The position numbers and the translations under genes were made by a program. From Hordeum vulgare subsp. vulgare (taxonomy: Eukaryota > Streptophyta > Magnoliopsida > Poales > Poaceae): a stretch of DNA of 64,000 nt. This document shows positions 47,633-60,604 of this stretch, piece after piece. The stretch is from positions 504,912,263 to 504,976,262 of the forward strand of contig NC_058524.1 in NCBI RefSeq assembly GCF_904849725.1, read 5' to 3'. Position 1 is the stretch's first letter. The number at the start of each line of letters is the position of its first letter. The notes beneath the pieces are model-generated. The model saw nothing but the letters and a program-made list of their open reading frames with translations, was not told the origin of the DNA and searched no databases.

Positions 47633-49162
47633 TGATGACCCACAAGCGTATGGGATCGCAGCAGTTTTCGAGGTTAGAGTATTCAACCCAAATTTGTTGG
47701 TTCGCCAAGGGAAGCAAAAGAATATTCTCAAGGATTAGCAGCTGGGTTTATCAGATTCAACCACACCTGAAAGATTAGTGACTGCAAGCAAAGTATCAGT
47801 AGGAAAGTAGTATGATAACAACGGTGCCAGAAACGATTTGTTGACAAGGCAGACTATTCCTAACTTTTGTATCAATGGCGCCAGTAAGTTGCCCGTGGAC
47901 GGGAAATATTCTTCCCCGGCAACGTTGTCGGAAAAGGTCTTGCAACAAGTAGCAGCGGAGTAGCAAGGAACAGCAGTAGCAGCAGCAGCAGAGTAACAGC
48001 AGTAGCAACAGTAGCAGCAAAGTGACAGCACCAGCAAAGTGGCTCAATCCCTTTTCGAGCAAGGGACAAGCCTAGACAAAGTAACGTAGCAAGGACCAGT
48101 AGTAAAAGACTCGTAGGCAGTGGATCGGTGATGGATGAGTGTGACGGATGTGATTCATCATGTAACAGCTATAACACGGAGAGATATGTAACTAGCTCCC
48201 GTTCGTCATGACATCTATTGTCCATCCCTCCCGTGGCAGCGTGGTCCTAATGGAAACTACGGGATATTAAGGTTCTCCTTTTAATAAAGAATCGGACCAA
48301 CGCATTAACACGCGGTGAATACATGAACTCATCATACTATGGTCATCTCCGAGAGTGGTTCCGGCTATTGTCACTTCGGGGTTGCCGGGTCATAACACAT
48401 AGTAGGTGACTACAACTTGCAAGATAGGACCTAAAACACACATATATTGGCGACAACATAATAGGTTCAGATCTGAAATCATGGCACTCGGGCCCTAGTG
48501 ACAAGAATTAAGCATAGCCAAGTAGTAGCAACATCAATCTAGAACATAGTGGATACTAGGGATCAATCCCCTTCAAAACTAACTCGATTACATGATAGAT
48601 CTCATCCAACTAATCACCGTCCAGCAAGCCTATGATGAGATTACTCACAAACGATGAAGAACATCATGGAATTGTCGATGGAGAAAGGTTGATGATGACG
48701 ATGGCGACGATTTCCCCTCTCCGGCGCCCGAAACGGACTCCAGATTTGCCCTCCAGATGAAGAACAGGATGTGGCGGCGCCTCCGTATCGCAAAACATGA
48801 TGAAACCTTCTCTCTGATTTTTTTCGGGCGAGACGGAAGATATAGAGCTGAGTTTTGGGGGCGGTGGATCTACATGGGCCCCACAAGCCCTCACGGCGCG
48901 TCCATAGGGGGTGGTCGCGGCCTGTGGGCTTGTGGCCCACTGGCACGCCCCCTCCGGTGGATCTTTGCGCGGGTATTTTTCTTTTATTCCAAAAAAATCT
49001 CCGTAAATTTTCAGGACATTCCGAGAACTTTTATTTCTGCACAAAAACAGCACCATGGCAATTCTGCTGAAAACAGCGTCACTCCTCGTTAGTTCCATTC
49101 AAATCATGCAAATTAGAGTCCAAAACAAGGGCAAAAGAGTTCGAAAAAGTAGAGACGTATCA
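47633..49162 (-). repeat. Athila-like 3' LTR, copy B
   Basis: 1530 bp, TGATGACCC to GACGTATCA on the plus strand. It lacks the roughly 60-bp block found in the 5' LTR, as in copy A. Confidence 0.87.
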
Positions 49163-49177
49163 ACTCCCCCAAGCTTA
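49163..49177 (-). other. Polypurine tract, copy B
   Basis: Minus-strand TAAGCTTGGGGGAGT beside the 3' LTR, as in copy A. Confidence 0.8.
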
Positions 49178-51076
49178 AAGCATTGTTTGTCCTCAAGCAA
49201 CTCAGTTGACAAACTGAGAGAGACAAAAGAAAAACTTTGATGAACTCTGTTTGATCTTGTTGTTTCAACTATGTCTAACTCATAACCAGAATTTCAGCAA
49301 GTTCACAAGCAAACCACATAAGCAAATGACATCTAGGTCTCATCGTAAACACATATCAATGGCATAGTCAACTAGCGAGCAAATAATAATAAGTCTTGAA
49401 CATCAACACTTCAATCAAAACAACATGAAGCGGTACGAATAGATGGTATCTCGCTAGCTCTTTCTGAGACCGCAAAACATAAATGCAGAGCACCTTCAAA
49501 GACCAAGGGCTGACTAAACATTCTAATTTAAGGCAATGAAGATCCAGTCATAGTCATACTCAACACAGTTAAAAGCAAAGCATAAAAATGACAGAGGTGC
49601 TCTCTAACTGGTGCTTTTGTAAGAGGAGGATGACTCAACGGGAAAATAAATAGACAGGCCCTTCACAGAGGGAAGCATTGATTTGCAGAGGTGCCACAGC
49701 TCAAGCTTTAAAAAAAAGACAATAATTTCGGGTGGCATGCTTACATTGTCAATGCAATGACTAAGAGTTCTCAACATCTTCCATGCTACACATGCTATAG
49801 GCGGTTCCCAAACAAAAAAGTAAAGTTTTAACTCCCCCATCACCAATCAATCACACTCCACGGCTAGCCGAATCCTCGGGTAGCGTCCAAACCAACATCA
49901 ATACTGGGGGAGTTTTGTTTGCAATCATCTTTTCGATTTGAGCATGGAACTGGGAATTCCAATTACCGGCCCCTTTCTCGTGAATGATAGTGAATAAACA
50001 CATATCGAGGATAACACGCCTAGCATGGAAGATACCAATAGCCCCCTGTCACCACATGAGCGGTTCGGCATGCAAAACAGATTATTTCTAGAAGATTTAG
50101 AGAGTGGCACATGCAAATTTACTTGGAACCGCAGGTAGATACCGCACATCGGTAGGTACGGTGGACTCATATGGAACAACTTTGGGTTTATGGAGGTGGA
50201 TGCACAAGCAGTATTCCCGCTTAGTACAAGTGAAGGCTAGCAAAAGACTGGGAAGCGACCAACTAGAGAGCGACAACAGTCATCAAAATGCATTGAGATT
50301 AACTAGCATTGAGTGCAATCTTGAGTAGGACATAAATCACCATGAACATGAACATCATAGAGGCTATGTTGATTTTGTTTCAACTACATGCCTGAACATG
50401 CGCCAAGTCAAGCCACTTGAAACATTCAAAGGAGGATACCATCCTATCATACTACATCACAGTCATCTCAACATTCATGTGGGCAACCAAGACAAACCAT
50501 TATAAGCTCCTAGCTAATTAAGAATGGCATCAGCAACTATGATCTCTAAGTTGTCATTGCAAACATGTTTGTCTCACAACAAATCTGAATCAGGCATGAT
50601 GAGCTAGTCATATTTACAAAAACAAAATAGATCGAGTTCATACCAGCTTTTCCAGGCTCAGTCACTTCATCATATATCGTCATTATTGCCTTTCACTTGC
50701 ACGACCGAACGATGTGAACAATAATAAGAGTGCTCGTGCATTGGACTACGCTGGAATCTGCAGGCAAACACAAAGGAGAAGACAAAGTAATAAGGCTCTT
50801 TGAAAGCTAAACAGGTATGCATGCAAGAGCCACTAAACATTGTAACCAATATCTTCTACCTTGACCCAAAGAAAAAGAAAACTATCTACACGGGAAAGCT
50901 CCCAACAAGCAAAAGAAGAAAAGAAAATCTTTTTTGGTTTTCTCAAACTAGACAGACACACGAAAAGAAAACAAGAAAAAGAAAATAAACTAACATGGAT
51001 GATAAAGTGGCAAAGTGTGAACACCGGCTAACAAAGCGAAAGCATAAGCAAGAATGTAAAGTCGGTGAGAACACGT
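49178..51076 (-). other. Non-coding 3' region of Athila-like element, copy B
   Basis: Matches 5460-7359. No protein-like frame. Confidence 0.6.
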
Positions 51077-51091
51077 ACTCCCCCAAGCTTA
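51077..51091 (-). other. Second, internal polypurine-like tract, copy B
   Basis: Same 15-base tract as beside the 3' LTR, kept from copy A's 7360-7374. Confidence 0.55.
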
Positions 51092-51213
51092 GGCTTTTGG
51101 CCTAACTTGGTCTACTCCCAAGGAGGGAAATAGCCAGCTCCGGGGTACTCCGGAGTGGACTGAGGATGCCACTGCTGTGTGAGCTCCTTTGGCTCCCACT
51201 AATAAACTGGCGT

Positions 51214-52182
51214 CTAGTACTCGACTGGCGGCTCGGGCACGGGCACCTGTGGTTGGGCTAGGCCCCAATATGCATAGATGTCCGAGGGCATAATAATGTA
51301 CCTACCTGCATGAAGATTGAACAAAGAAGGAGCAGGCAAAGTAATAGTCTCACGAGTACCGTGAGTAAATACCAGGTTATAAATCATGCTTCTATTTATA
51401 TCTCTATCAAGAAAGTCATGGCAAACCATGTTATCGTAATCTAGATATCTCTCGGGAAGAAGAATCTCTTCTTCCTCCTCCAGTCTAATGGGTAGCTCAA
51501 AGTGTCTGGCAAGATGGGTAGCATAGATACCTCCATAGACAACACCTTTAGAACGGTTCAGGTTCAACCGTTGAGCTACTATAGCGCCCAAGCTATAAGT
51601 ATTATCGTTATAAAGGGCTTCGCGCAAGACCGCAAGGTCTGGGGAACTAAGTGACCCAGCTTTCCCACGGCCAGTCAAACATTTTCCCACAAATAATGAG
51701 AAGTACCGAAGCACGGGAAAATGAATGCTAGCAGCTCTAGCGCAAGACACTCCTCTCTCTTCTCCTACAGCAATTGTACCGATGAAAGCTTCCAAGTCCC
51801 GTGGACGAGGTTCATGAATATCCCCAACAAAAGGCAATTTGCAAAGATTGCAAAAATCCTGGAGTGACATGCGCTGGGGGATATCATAAAGTTTGAACTC
51901 AACCATAGGAGGATTCTTCCTCGGATAGATGTTAAAGCTTTGTACGAAGATATTAGTGAGGAGGAGGTATTGCAGACACTTATCTTCAACGAAGGCGGTA
52001 AGGCCTGCGTTCTCCACCAAGTGATAAAAGTCCTCATAAATTCCAGCGGCGCGTAAGAACACGTCGCTTGGCCATTCGCACGCTCGAACTTCTGCGACTC
52101 GAGGGACCAAATACTTGGGCTTCTTCTCACACCCATCATCCTTGGGGTCACGGCTTAACAAACCTCTTAAGAACCTCCTCAT
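51214..52182 (-). CDS. Athila ORF1/env-position protein, open in copy B
   Basis: An uninterrupted frame of 322 residues starting MRRFLRG. It resembles the ATHILA ORF-1 type proteins encoded at the env position of Athila elements, whose role is not established. Visible features: a basic N-terminus (about 1-25), a conserved central part with FVEDKCLQYLLLTNIFVQSF (about 65-85) and LQDFCNLCKLPFVGD, an acidic run LEEEEEILLPERY (about 235-247), and a Pro-rich C-terminus PVPEPPVEY. No signal peptide or clear membrane segment is seen, so I would not call it an envelope protein. The copy A version is broken. The element lacks RT and integrase, so persistence of this frame is notable but may simply reflect age. 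Confidence 0.75.
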   Translation of the reverse strand: MRRFLRGLLSRDPKDDGCEKKPKYLVPRVAEVRACEWPSDVFLRAAGIYEDFYHLVENAGLTAFVEDKCLQYLLLTNIFVQSFNIYPRKNPPMVEFKLYDIPQRMSLQDFCNLCKLPFVGDIHEPRPRDLEAFIGTIAVGEERGVSCARAASIHFPVLRYFSLFVGKCLTGRGKAGSLSSPDLAVLREALYNDNTYSLGAIVAQRLNLNRSKGVVYGGIYATHLARHFELPIRLEEEEEILLPERYLDYDNMVCHDFLDRDINRSMIYNLVFTHGTRETITLPAPSLFNLHAGRYIIMPSDIYAYWGLAQPQVPVPEPPVEY

Positions 52183-52980
52183 CTTTTCCCTTTTCTATCT
52201 CTGAAAATTTCTGAAATTTTTAGTGATTCTAAGGAAAAGTGAACAAGGCTCAACTAAACTTGTATCAACTACTCCCACAAGTGCCTAGAGACCATATTAC
52301 GCATCAAAACTACTTGAGACCAGCTAGAATCAGCATGCAAAGCTCAAGAACATGGTCACCAAGGCAGCAAAAATACGCGGAGTATAAGGCACTAGAGCAA
52401 AAACTAATTGGACCAATGGAGGAGTCACTTACCAAGCAGTAATTTTCCCAAAACAGTTCGGAGAACGGTGATTTGAGCAAAGAGATCGAAATTCCCAGCA
52501 AGAGGAGCAAGAACACGGGTTTGAGCTACGAAACAATTTTTTCTGGAGGTGTAAGAACCAGATGAGAGCAAGAGTGAGTGGAGGGGATGCCTGTGGGCCC
52601 CACAAGCCTGGGTGGCGCGGCCAGGGGGGTGCCCACGCCATCAGGGCTTGTGGCCCACTGGTACAACCCCGAGTCAAGCTCTTTGTCTCAGAATTTTTCA
52701 AAAATTCCAGAAAAAATCATACTTGATTTTCACGGCGTTCGGAGAACTTTTATTTTCGGGGTACTTTTCTACTGGACGTTAAACAGAAAACATGGAAAAT
52801 TAAACTAAATCTATCATTTTTCTTCTAAGCAACCAAAAGTGAAAGCTTGGAACAGAGGTTCGTGACTCCTCGATTCATCCATCTCATGGTCATCGAAAGA
52901 AATCCGTCAGTGAGGTTGATCAAGTCTCTTTGACAAATTTTTCGAATTGCAAAAGAGAACGGAGAATTCTCGAATAGTCA
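52183..52980 (-). other. Spacer lacking RT and integrase, copy B
   Basis: As in copy A, only about 800 bp between protease and the env-position ORF, with no polymerase or integrase motifs. Confidence 0.6.
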
Positions 52981-54182
52981 CTAGGTCAACTCAATGGGGA
53001 TATGTATTTCCCCAACACGCAAATCATACTTCATCTTGACACGAGGAATAGGGCATTCAAAGCTCCCAATAAGTATCGATGAAGTTTTTTCGGTAGCATT
53101 GATGCAATGTACTCGATATTGTTTCTTTGGAAAGTGCACTGTATGCTCATTATCGTTGACATGGAAAGTGACATTGCCTTTATTGCAATCTATAACAGCC
53201 CCTGCGGTGTTTAAAAAGGGTCTTTTGAGGATGACCGCCATGGCATCGTCCTCGGGAATATCGAAGATAACAAAATCTGTTAAGATAGTGACATTAGCAT
53301 CCACAACAGGCACATCCTCGAAAATGCCGATAGGGAAAGCAGTTGATTTGTCGGCCATTTGCAAAGAGATTTCCGTGGGTGTCAACTTATCCAGTTCAAG
53401 TCTACGATAAAGAGAGAGAGGCATAACACTAACACTGGCTCCAAGGTCGCATAACGCAGTTCTCACGTAGTTACCTTTAATGGAGCAAGGTATAGTGGGC
53501 ACACCGGGATTACCTAGTTTCTTAGGAGTTCCACCCTTGAAAGTGTAATTGGCAAGGATGGCAGAGATCTCAAGATCAGGTATCCTCCTCTTATTAGTCA
53601 CAATATCTTTCATGTACTTAGCATACGGAGACATTTTGAGCATATCCATCAAACGCATTTGCAGAAAGACAGGTCTGATAATTTCAACGAAGCGCTCAAA
53701 ATCCTCATCATCCTTTTACTTGGATGGTTTGGGAGCAAAGGGCATAGGTTTCTGGACCCATGGTTCCCTTTCTTTACGTGCTTCCTAGCAGCGAAGTCAT
53801 TCTTATCGTATCTTCTATTCTTAGGTTGTGGGTTATCAAGATCAGGTTCAATCTCCACATCCTTTTCATTGCTAGGTTGAGAATCATCATGAACATCTCT
53901 ATTGATATTATCATTAGGCTCATGTTCATCACCAGATTGTGTTTCAGCATCAGAGACAGAGGCATCATTTGGAATCTCAGGTGTAGCAGCAACAAGTTTG
54001 CTAGCGTGCAGGTTCCTATCATCTTTCTTCTTCTTTCCAGGATGACTAGGTGCATCAATGCTAACTCCTTGAGAATCTTGTTCAATTCTCTTCGGATGAC
54101 CCTCAGGATACAAAGGTTCTTGGGTCATTCTACCGCCTCTAGTAACGACTCTGACAGAATTGTCATTCAGCTCGTTGAGCAA
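52981..54182 (-). pseudogene. Gag linker and aspartic protease, copy B
   Basis: The protease frame 52981-53658 has the active-site segment CDLGASVSVMP and keeps the natural end VGEIHIPIELT, which copy A has lost by a frameshift. Upstream, a lysine codon is changed to TAA at about 53718; copy A keeps it open. The charged linker lies in a different frame at 53649-54182, as in copy A. Confidence 0.75.
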
Positions 54183-55693
54183 GTCATTCTGAGCTTTAAG
54201 TACTTTTCTACCTGAGTAGTAACCATAGAGGCATGCTTACTCACAAGCTTTAGATCATTGACATTTCTGTCTACACAAGCACTTAAATGACTAAGCATAC
54301 GAGCATTATGTTCCAATTGACTGCTAACATAATCATTGAAACTCTGTTGTTTGGCAACGAAGTTATCAAATTCATCCATGCAAAAGCTAGCAGGTTTATC
54401 AAAAGGAATATCACTCTCATCAAACCTACGCAGAGAATTTACTTCTACTACCTGTATCGGGTTATCGAGACCATGGATCTCTTCGATAGGTGGTAGATTT
54501 TTGACATCTTCAGATTTAATGCCTTTCTCTCGCATAGATTTCTTGGCTTCTTGCATATCTTCAGGACTGAGGAATAGAATACCTCTTTTCTTCGGAGTTG
54601 GCTTAGGAGGTGGTTCGGGAATAGTCCAAGCATTCTCATTGCACAAGATGTTATTCAACAGAATCTCAGCTTGTTCTACGGTTCATTCCCTAAAAACACT
54701 ACCGGCACAACTATCTAGGTGGTCTTTGGAAGCATCGGTAAGTACATTATAGAAGATATCAAGTATTTCATTCTTCTCAAGAGGGTGATCAGGCAAAGCA
54801 TTCAGTAGCTGGGTGAGCCTCCCCCAAGCTTGTGGGAGACTCTGTTCCTCAGCTTGAGCAAAGTTGTATATTTCCTGCAAGGCAGCTTGCTTCTTATGGG
54901 CAGGGAAATATTTTTCAGAGAAGTAGTAGACCATATCCTGGGGGCTACGCACACAACCAGGAGCAAGAGAAGTGAACCAGGTCCTAGCATCATCCTTTAG
55001 CGAGAAAGGAAACAACTTGAGCATGTAGTAGTGGCGGATCTTTTCCTCACTAGTGAATAGGGTGGCTATATCGTGCAGTTTGGTAAGATGGGCTACAACC
55101 GTTTCAGACTCATAACCGTGAAAAGGATCAGATTCGACTAGAGTGATTAACTCAGGGTCGACACAGAATTCATAATCCTTATCGGTCACAAAGATAGGCG
55201 AAGTAGGAAACTTCGGGTCATATTTCATCCTAGCGTTCACAGATTTTTCTTTCCACTTGCGCAGAAGTTTCTCAACATCATAACTATCCTTACACGCAAG
55301 AAAATACTCAGCTATCTCTCCCTCCATAACATAGCGTGTATCGGGCATAGCAGGAATAGTAACAGGTTCTACTTCAATAGTATGAGCAGTTTCAGAAGTA
55401 TCAACACATCTAGCAGCAACTCTAGCAATTTGTGCATCAAGGAATGCACCAAGTGGCAAAGCAGTATCAGGCATAGCAGGCATAGTAACAAGCATAGCAT
55501 CATCATGAGCATGATGGATATCAGAAGTAGCATCATCAAGCACATGCGACATATCAAGATTTCTAGCAGAAGGCGAAGTCGCAAACTTACTCAAAACTGA
55601 AGGTGAATCTAGTGCAGAGCTAGATGGCAATTCCTTACCTCTCCTTGTAGTGGAAGGCAAGATTTTTGTTCTTGGATCTTTCGGATTCCTCAT
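54183..55693 (-). pseudogene. Athila-like gag, copy B
   Basis: Starts MRNPKDPRTK and is open for 336 residues to a TGA at 54683-54685, which replaces a CGA arginine codon of copy A (a C-to-T change at a CpG). The frame then continues at 54167-54658. The gag domain (FPFSLKDDARTWF, PQDMVYYFSEKYFPAHKKQ) is complete before the stop. The TAG found in copy A is absent here. Confidence 0.8.
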
Positions 55694-55743
55694 AGTGATC
55701 AGCAGACATAAATCCCAAGTGACTCAGAGAATATAGTTGTGCT

Positions 55744-55761
55744 TCCCCGGCAACCGCGCCA
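55744..55761 (-). other. Primer binding site (tRNA-Asp type), copy B
   Basis: Minus-strand TGGCGCGGTTGCCGGGGA, as in copy A, 11 bp inside the 5' LTR. Confidence 0.75.
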
Positions 55762-55772
55762 GAAAAAGCATT

Positions 55773-57371
55773 TGATGACGCACAAGCGTATGGGATCGCA
55801 GCAGTTTTCGAGGGTAGAGTATTCCACCCAAATTTGTTGGTTCGCTAAGGGAAGCGAAAGAATATTCTCAAGTATTAGCAGCTGAGTTTATCAGATTCAA
55901 CCACACCTGAAAGATTAGTGTCTTCAAGCAAAATATCAGTAGCAAAGTAGTATGATAACAACGGTGCCAGAAACGATCTGTTGACAAGGCAGACTATTCC
56001 TAACTATTGTATCAATGGCGCCAGTAAGTTGCCCGTGGACGGGAAATATTCTTCCCCGGCAACGGTGTCGGAAAAGGTCTTGCAACAAGTAGCAGCGGAG
56101 TAGCAAGGAACAGCAGTAGCAGCAGCAGCAGAGTAAAAGCAGTAGCAACAGTAGCAGCAAAGTGACAGCAGCAGCAAAGTGGCCCAATCCCTTTTGTAGC
56201 AAGGGACAAGCCTAGACAAAGTAACATAGCAAGGACCAGTAGTAAAAGACTTGTAGGCAGTGGATCGGTGATGGATGAGTATGACGGATGTGATTCATCA
56301 TGTAACAGCTATAACACGGAGAGATATGTAACTAGCTCCCGTTCGTCAATCTAATGTACACATGTATTCCGTATGTAGTCATACGTGTTTAGGGAAAAGA
56401 ACTTGTGTGACATCTATTGTCCATCCCTCCCATAGCATCGGGGTCCTAATGGAAACTACGGGATATTAAGGTTCTCCTTTTAATAAAGAACCGGACCAAC
56501 GCATTAACAAGCGGTGAATACATGAACTCCTCATACTATGGTCATCTCCGGGAGTGGTTCCGGCTATTGTCACTCCGGGGTTGCCGGGTCATAACACATA
56601 GTAGGTGACTACAACTTGCAAGATAGGATCTAAAACACACATAATTGGCGACAACATAATAGGTCCAGATCTGAAATCATGGCACTCGGGCCCTAGTGAC
56701 AAGAATTAAGCATAGCCAAGTAGTAGCAACATCAATCTAGAACATAGTGGATACTACGGACCAATCCCCGTCAAAACTAACTCGATTACATGATAGATCT
56801 CATCCAACTCATCACCGTATAGCAAGGCTACGATGAGATTACTCACAAACGATGAAGAGCATCATGGAATTGTCGATGGAGAAAGGTTGATGATGACGAT
56901 GGCGACGATTTCCCCTCTCCGGAGCCCGTAACGGACTCCAGATCTGCCCTCCGGATGAAGAACAGGATGTGGCGGCGCCTCCATATCGCAAAACGCGATG
57001 AAACCTTCTCTCTGATTTTTTTTTCGGGCGAGACGGAAGATATAGAGCTGAGTTTGGGGGCGGTGGAGCCACGTGGGCCCCACAAGCCCTCACGGCGCGG
57101 CCATAGGGGGTGGCCGCGGCCTGTGGGCTTGTGGCCCACTGGCACGCCCCCTCCGGTGGATCTTTGCGCAGGTATTTTTCTTTTATTCCAGAAAAAATCT
57201 CCGTAAATTTTCAGGACATTCCGAGAACTTTTATTTCTGCACAAAGACAACACCATGGCAATTCTGCTGAAAACAGCGTCAGTCCAGGTTAGTTCCATTC
57301 AAATCATGCAAATTAGAGTCCAAAACAAGGACAAAAGAGTTCGGAAAAGTAGATAAGACGAAGACATATCA
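55773..57371 (-). repeat. Athila-like 5' LTR, copy B
   Basis: 1599 bp, the same length as in copy A, with the roughly 60-bp block at about 56345-56405 that the 3' LTR lacks. Confidence 0.87.
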
Positions 57372-59762
57372 AGTAGTCTAAGGGGTCAGAGGGGATGACT
57401 TGCCACCTATACTAAGCAGTTTAAAGATTGCGGTACTGGAAATAGCAGTTCATCAAAATTAGGCTATGCATCAGATATAGGAACTAATAATAACAGTAGC
57501 AAAATTCTAATGCAAGCAGGAGGGAGAAAGAAATGGGCGATATAGGGATGATCAAGGGGGTTTTGCTTGCCTCATTGCTCTGCGGCAAAGGGTTGGTCGT
57601 CAGGTGGGTACATGTACCCGGCACCAGCGTTAGTCTCGGGGTCTACCGGTAAGAAGAGGGGGAAGAAACAATAAATATAAACACAGATACAAACACTAAA
57701 CATGACATGTCAAAGTAGGGTTAGGCATGAGCTAACGCAGTGCTATCCGTCATAGACGGGTCGGGAAAAATATCGGATGATATTTCCCGGATCTCTGGCT
57801 ACTACGAGTGAGACGAAAACGATGGAAAAGTTCCATGTTTGCTATGCTAGGGACGCGTGACAAACGAACGGATAGCGTATCCGGATTCGTCTCATTTTAC
57901 TAATCAACTTTCATGTTCAAAATATTTTCATGTGACTTACAGTTTAATTAATATTAATATTTAAATATTTTAGATATTTAATTATGACAGCATTGTGATG
58001 TCAGAATGACATCACCGGTCAACAGGGCTTTGACTGATCTGGATCCCATGTGTCATGCGCACATTTATTATTAGGGTTATATAAATATTTAATCAAGTTA
58101 GTTAATGGGGTGAGACCGAGCTGTCATACACTGCTTAGGTTAAATTATTTATCTTGATTAACATATTTAGCTAACAGTTTATTTAAGTAATTTACCTAAT
58201 CTTAATCATTATAATTAACTAAATAATTATTTATTTATTATTAAATCCTAATAATCCAAAACAGTAATTACTGTTTAACTAAAAAATTAATCCAATTAAT
58301 TAATTAATTAATACTATATATTTATAAAACTATTTTTATTTATTTTAATTTTTGTTTTTAGGGGCGTGACCCTGCATGTCATTGGGATAGCGAAGACGCA
58401 CCTACACTACAAGCACACACATGTGTACACATAAATATATTCATACACACATTTTTACATACATATCTATATACATTCTTTAGCACATACACACATCTGC
58501 ACAAATACAAACATTTTTATACACATGCATACATACATCTGCACACCTACATACATATATCCATATACATACACACATGTATACATCTGTATACACATGC
58601 ATTCATGCATACATATATACATATACACATGCATACACAATGTGAACCTGCGTATTCATTTTGCCAAAATCATAGGTATTCACTCTGTCAAAATCCTGGG
58701 TATTCACTTCATGCAGGGGCATACACATGTCGCCTAGGGAAAGCTCACGTGCGGGGGCGGCCGCCGACGGTGTGGCGCGCGCGGGGCCGGAGCTACGAGG
58801 GGGGGAGGAGGGTGGCCGGAGCCGCGGTGGCTCAACACCGTTGTAGTTTTTGCAGCGACCTGGTGTAGAGGTGGCCCGCGGAGTTGGTGGCGAGGTGGCC
58901 GACGGGGTTGGTGCCGAGGTGGCCGGTGCAGGTGGAGGCAGCCGGGGCGAGGAGGGCCGGCGAGGAGGAGGGGCGGTGAGGAGGAAAGGGCCGGCGAGGA
59001 GGTGCGCGGGGAGAGGAGGTGGCGGTCGGCGTGGTGGTGCGCGGGGGTGAGGCTGAGGCCGGGGTGGTGGTGTTGGGGCTGGCGAGGAGGGAGCGAGGTG
59101 GAACCGACAGGATGGTGGCGAGGCTCGCGCAGGGAGGAGCTCGGGCTGTGCATGCGAGGTGGGGAGGACGAGGGGGCGAACGAGGGGAGGACGAGGGAGC
59201 CGGCTCCCCTCATGGTGGGGGTGACGGCTGGGATGGGAGAGTGAGTGGGGGTGGGTGAGCTAGGGATTAGGTCGGGGGTTAAATAACCCCTAGGTAAGGT
59301 GGGCTCGGGTGGGCCGGTTTGGGTAGGATTAGATGGGCCAGTTGGCCTAGCCGGGTGGTTTTTTTTCTTTTTGTTTTTTTCTCTTTGTTTTATTTATAGT
59401 TTTATTTTATTTTATTTTAGTGAGATTAAATACCTTAAAAAAAATAATTCCTAAAGGACAATTTTCTATGTAATATTCGACACATACCGAACATTTTTGT
59501 TTTAACATTTGAAAACTTTTATTGTTTGGATTTTATTTTAAATTTAAATTTGAATTGGTTTTGAAAAAACGCGAGATTAACAACAGAAACCACGATGACG
59601 TGGCATTATTAGCATAGGATTATTGTAGCTTAACTAGAGAGATCATTGTAGCAAAAGATGACGATGTCATAACCGGTCCTATCAAAACAAGGATTGACTA
59701 TGGATTCAAGCCATCGCACATGGTTGCATGAATCTGTATGATTTTTCGGATCTAAATCGAGC
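57372..59762. repeat. Degenerate LTR-like host, right part, copy B
   Basis: Uninterrupted version of 13664-15101 plus 20034-20445. It keeps 57625-58204, which reads like the interior of a large Triticeae LTR, and has the empty CCGGG site at 59351-59355 where copy A has the solo LTR. TACA microsatellite at about 58412-58638, GC-rich block at about 58750-59220. Frames in the GC-rich block are not supported as genes. Confidence 0.6.
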
Positions 59763-60604
59763 AGGTTTCCATGAAGAAGATCTTGTTCAGCATGTGCTAT
59801 TTGATACTGGTAGGAGAAGAACCCGACTCAGTATTCTTAAAAAAAGAGGGGAAGGAGAACCAATTAAAGATTTTACCATTTTCGAATGAGATCTTACCAT
59901 TTCCGAAGGAACTGGGGCTACATTTCTTTTCAATTTCCATTCAAGAGTTCCTATCTGTTTCCACGCCCTTTTCTTGAGACCTCGAAACATGAGGACTAAT
60001 TACTTCTCTTAGGAACACATACAAGAAAAAGGATAACGGTAGCCTTCTCATTAGCTACTTCATTTTCATTTATAAATTTCATAGTAATAGCAATCCATGT
60101 CCTACCGAGACAGAATTTAAAACTTGTTATCCTCTTGTCTAATAGGCAAAGATTGACCTCTGTAGAAAGAGTGATTCATTCGGATCGATATGAGGACCCA
60201 ACTCCGTTGCATTGCGAGAATCCATGTTCCATATTTGAAGCGGGTTGACCTCCGTGCTTCTCTCATGGTACAATCCTCTTCCTACCGAGCCCCCTTTCTC
60301 CTCGGTCCATAGAGAGAAAAAATGTAGGACTTGCGCCGATAGTTCATCATGGAAGAAAGAACTCATAAAGTCGGGATCGGTAACTAATAGAATAGTACTA
60401 CTAACTAATACTAATATATAGAAATATATATCTAGAAATAGAAACGAACTAGTATATAGATAATCAAAATTGAAAGGAACTGTCTTTTCTGTATACTTTC
60501 CTCGTTCTATTGCTACCATGGGTCTTATGCAATCGATCGGATCATATAGATATCCCTTCAACACAACATAGGTCATATAAAAGATCTCGGACGACTCACC
60601 AAAG
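59763..60604. other. Plastid-like insertion (NUPT), copy B
   Basis: Same insertion as 20446-21312. It has a 35-bp deletion near 59860 but keeps a more plastid-like sequence around 60325-60350, where copy A carries a patch. It ends at the same junction with the hAT fragment. Confidence 0.62.

Larger units (their letters stand above)
47633..57371 (-). mobile_element. Non-autonomous Athila-like Gypsy element, copy B
   Basis: 9739 bp with the layout of copy A: 5' LTR 55773-57371, primer site, gag, protease, env-position ORF, polypurine tract, 3' LTR 47633-49162. Flanks are ACTAG and AGTAG; with copy A's ACTAG on the right, the original target duplication is clear. This copy keeps the env-position ORF open. 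RT and integrase are missing as in copy A. Confidence 0.88.
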
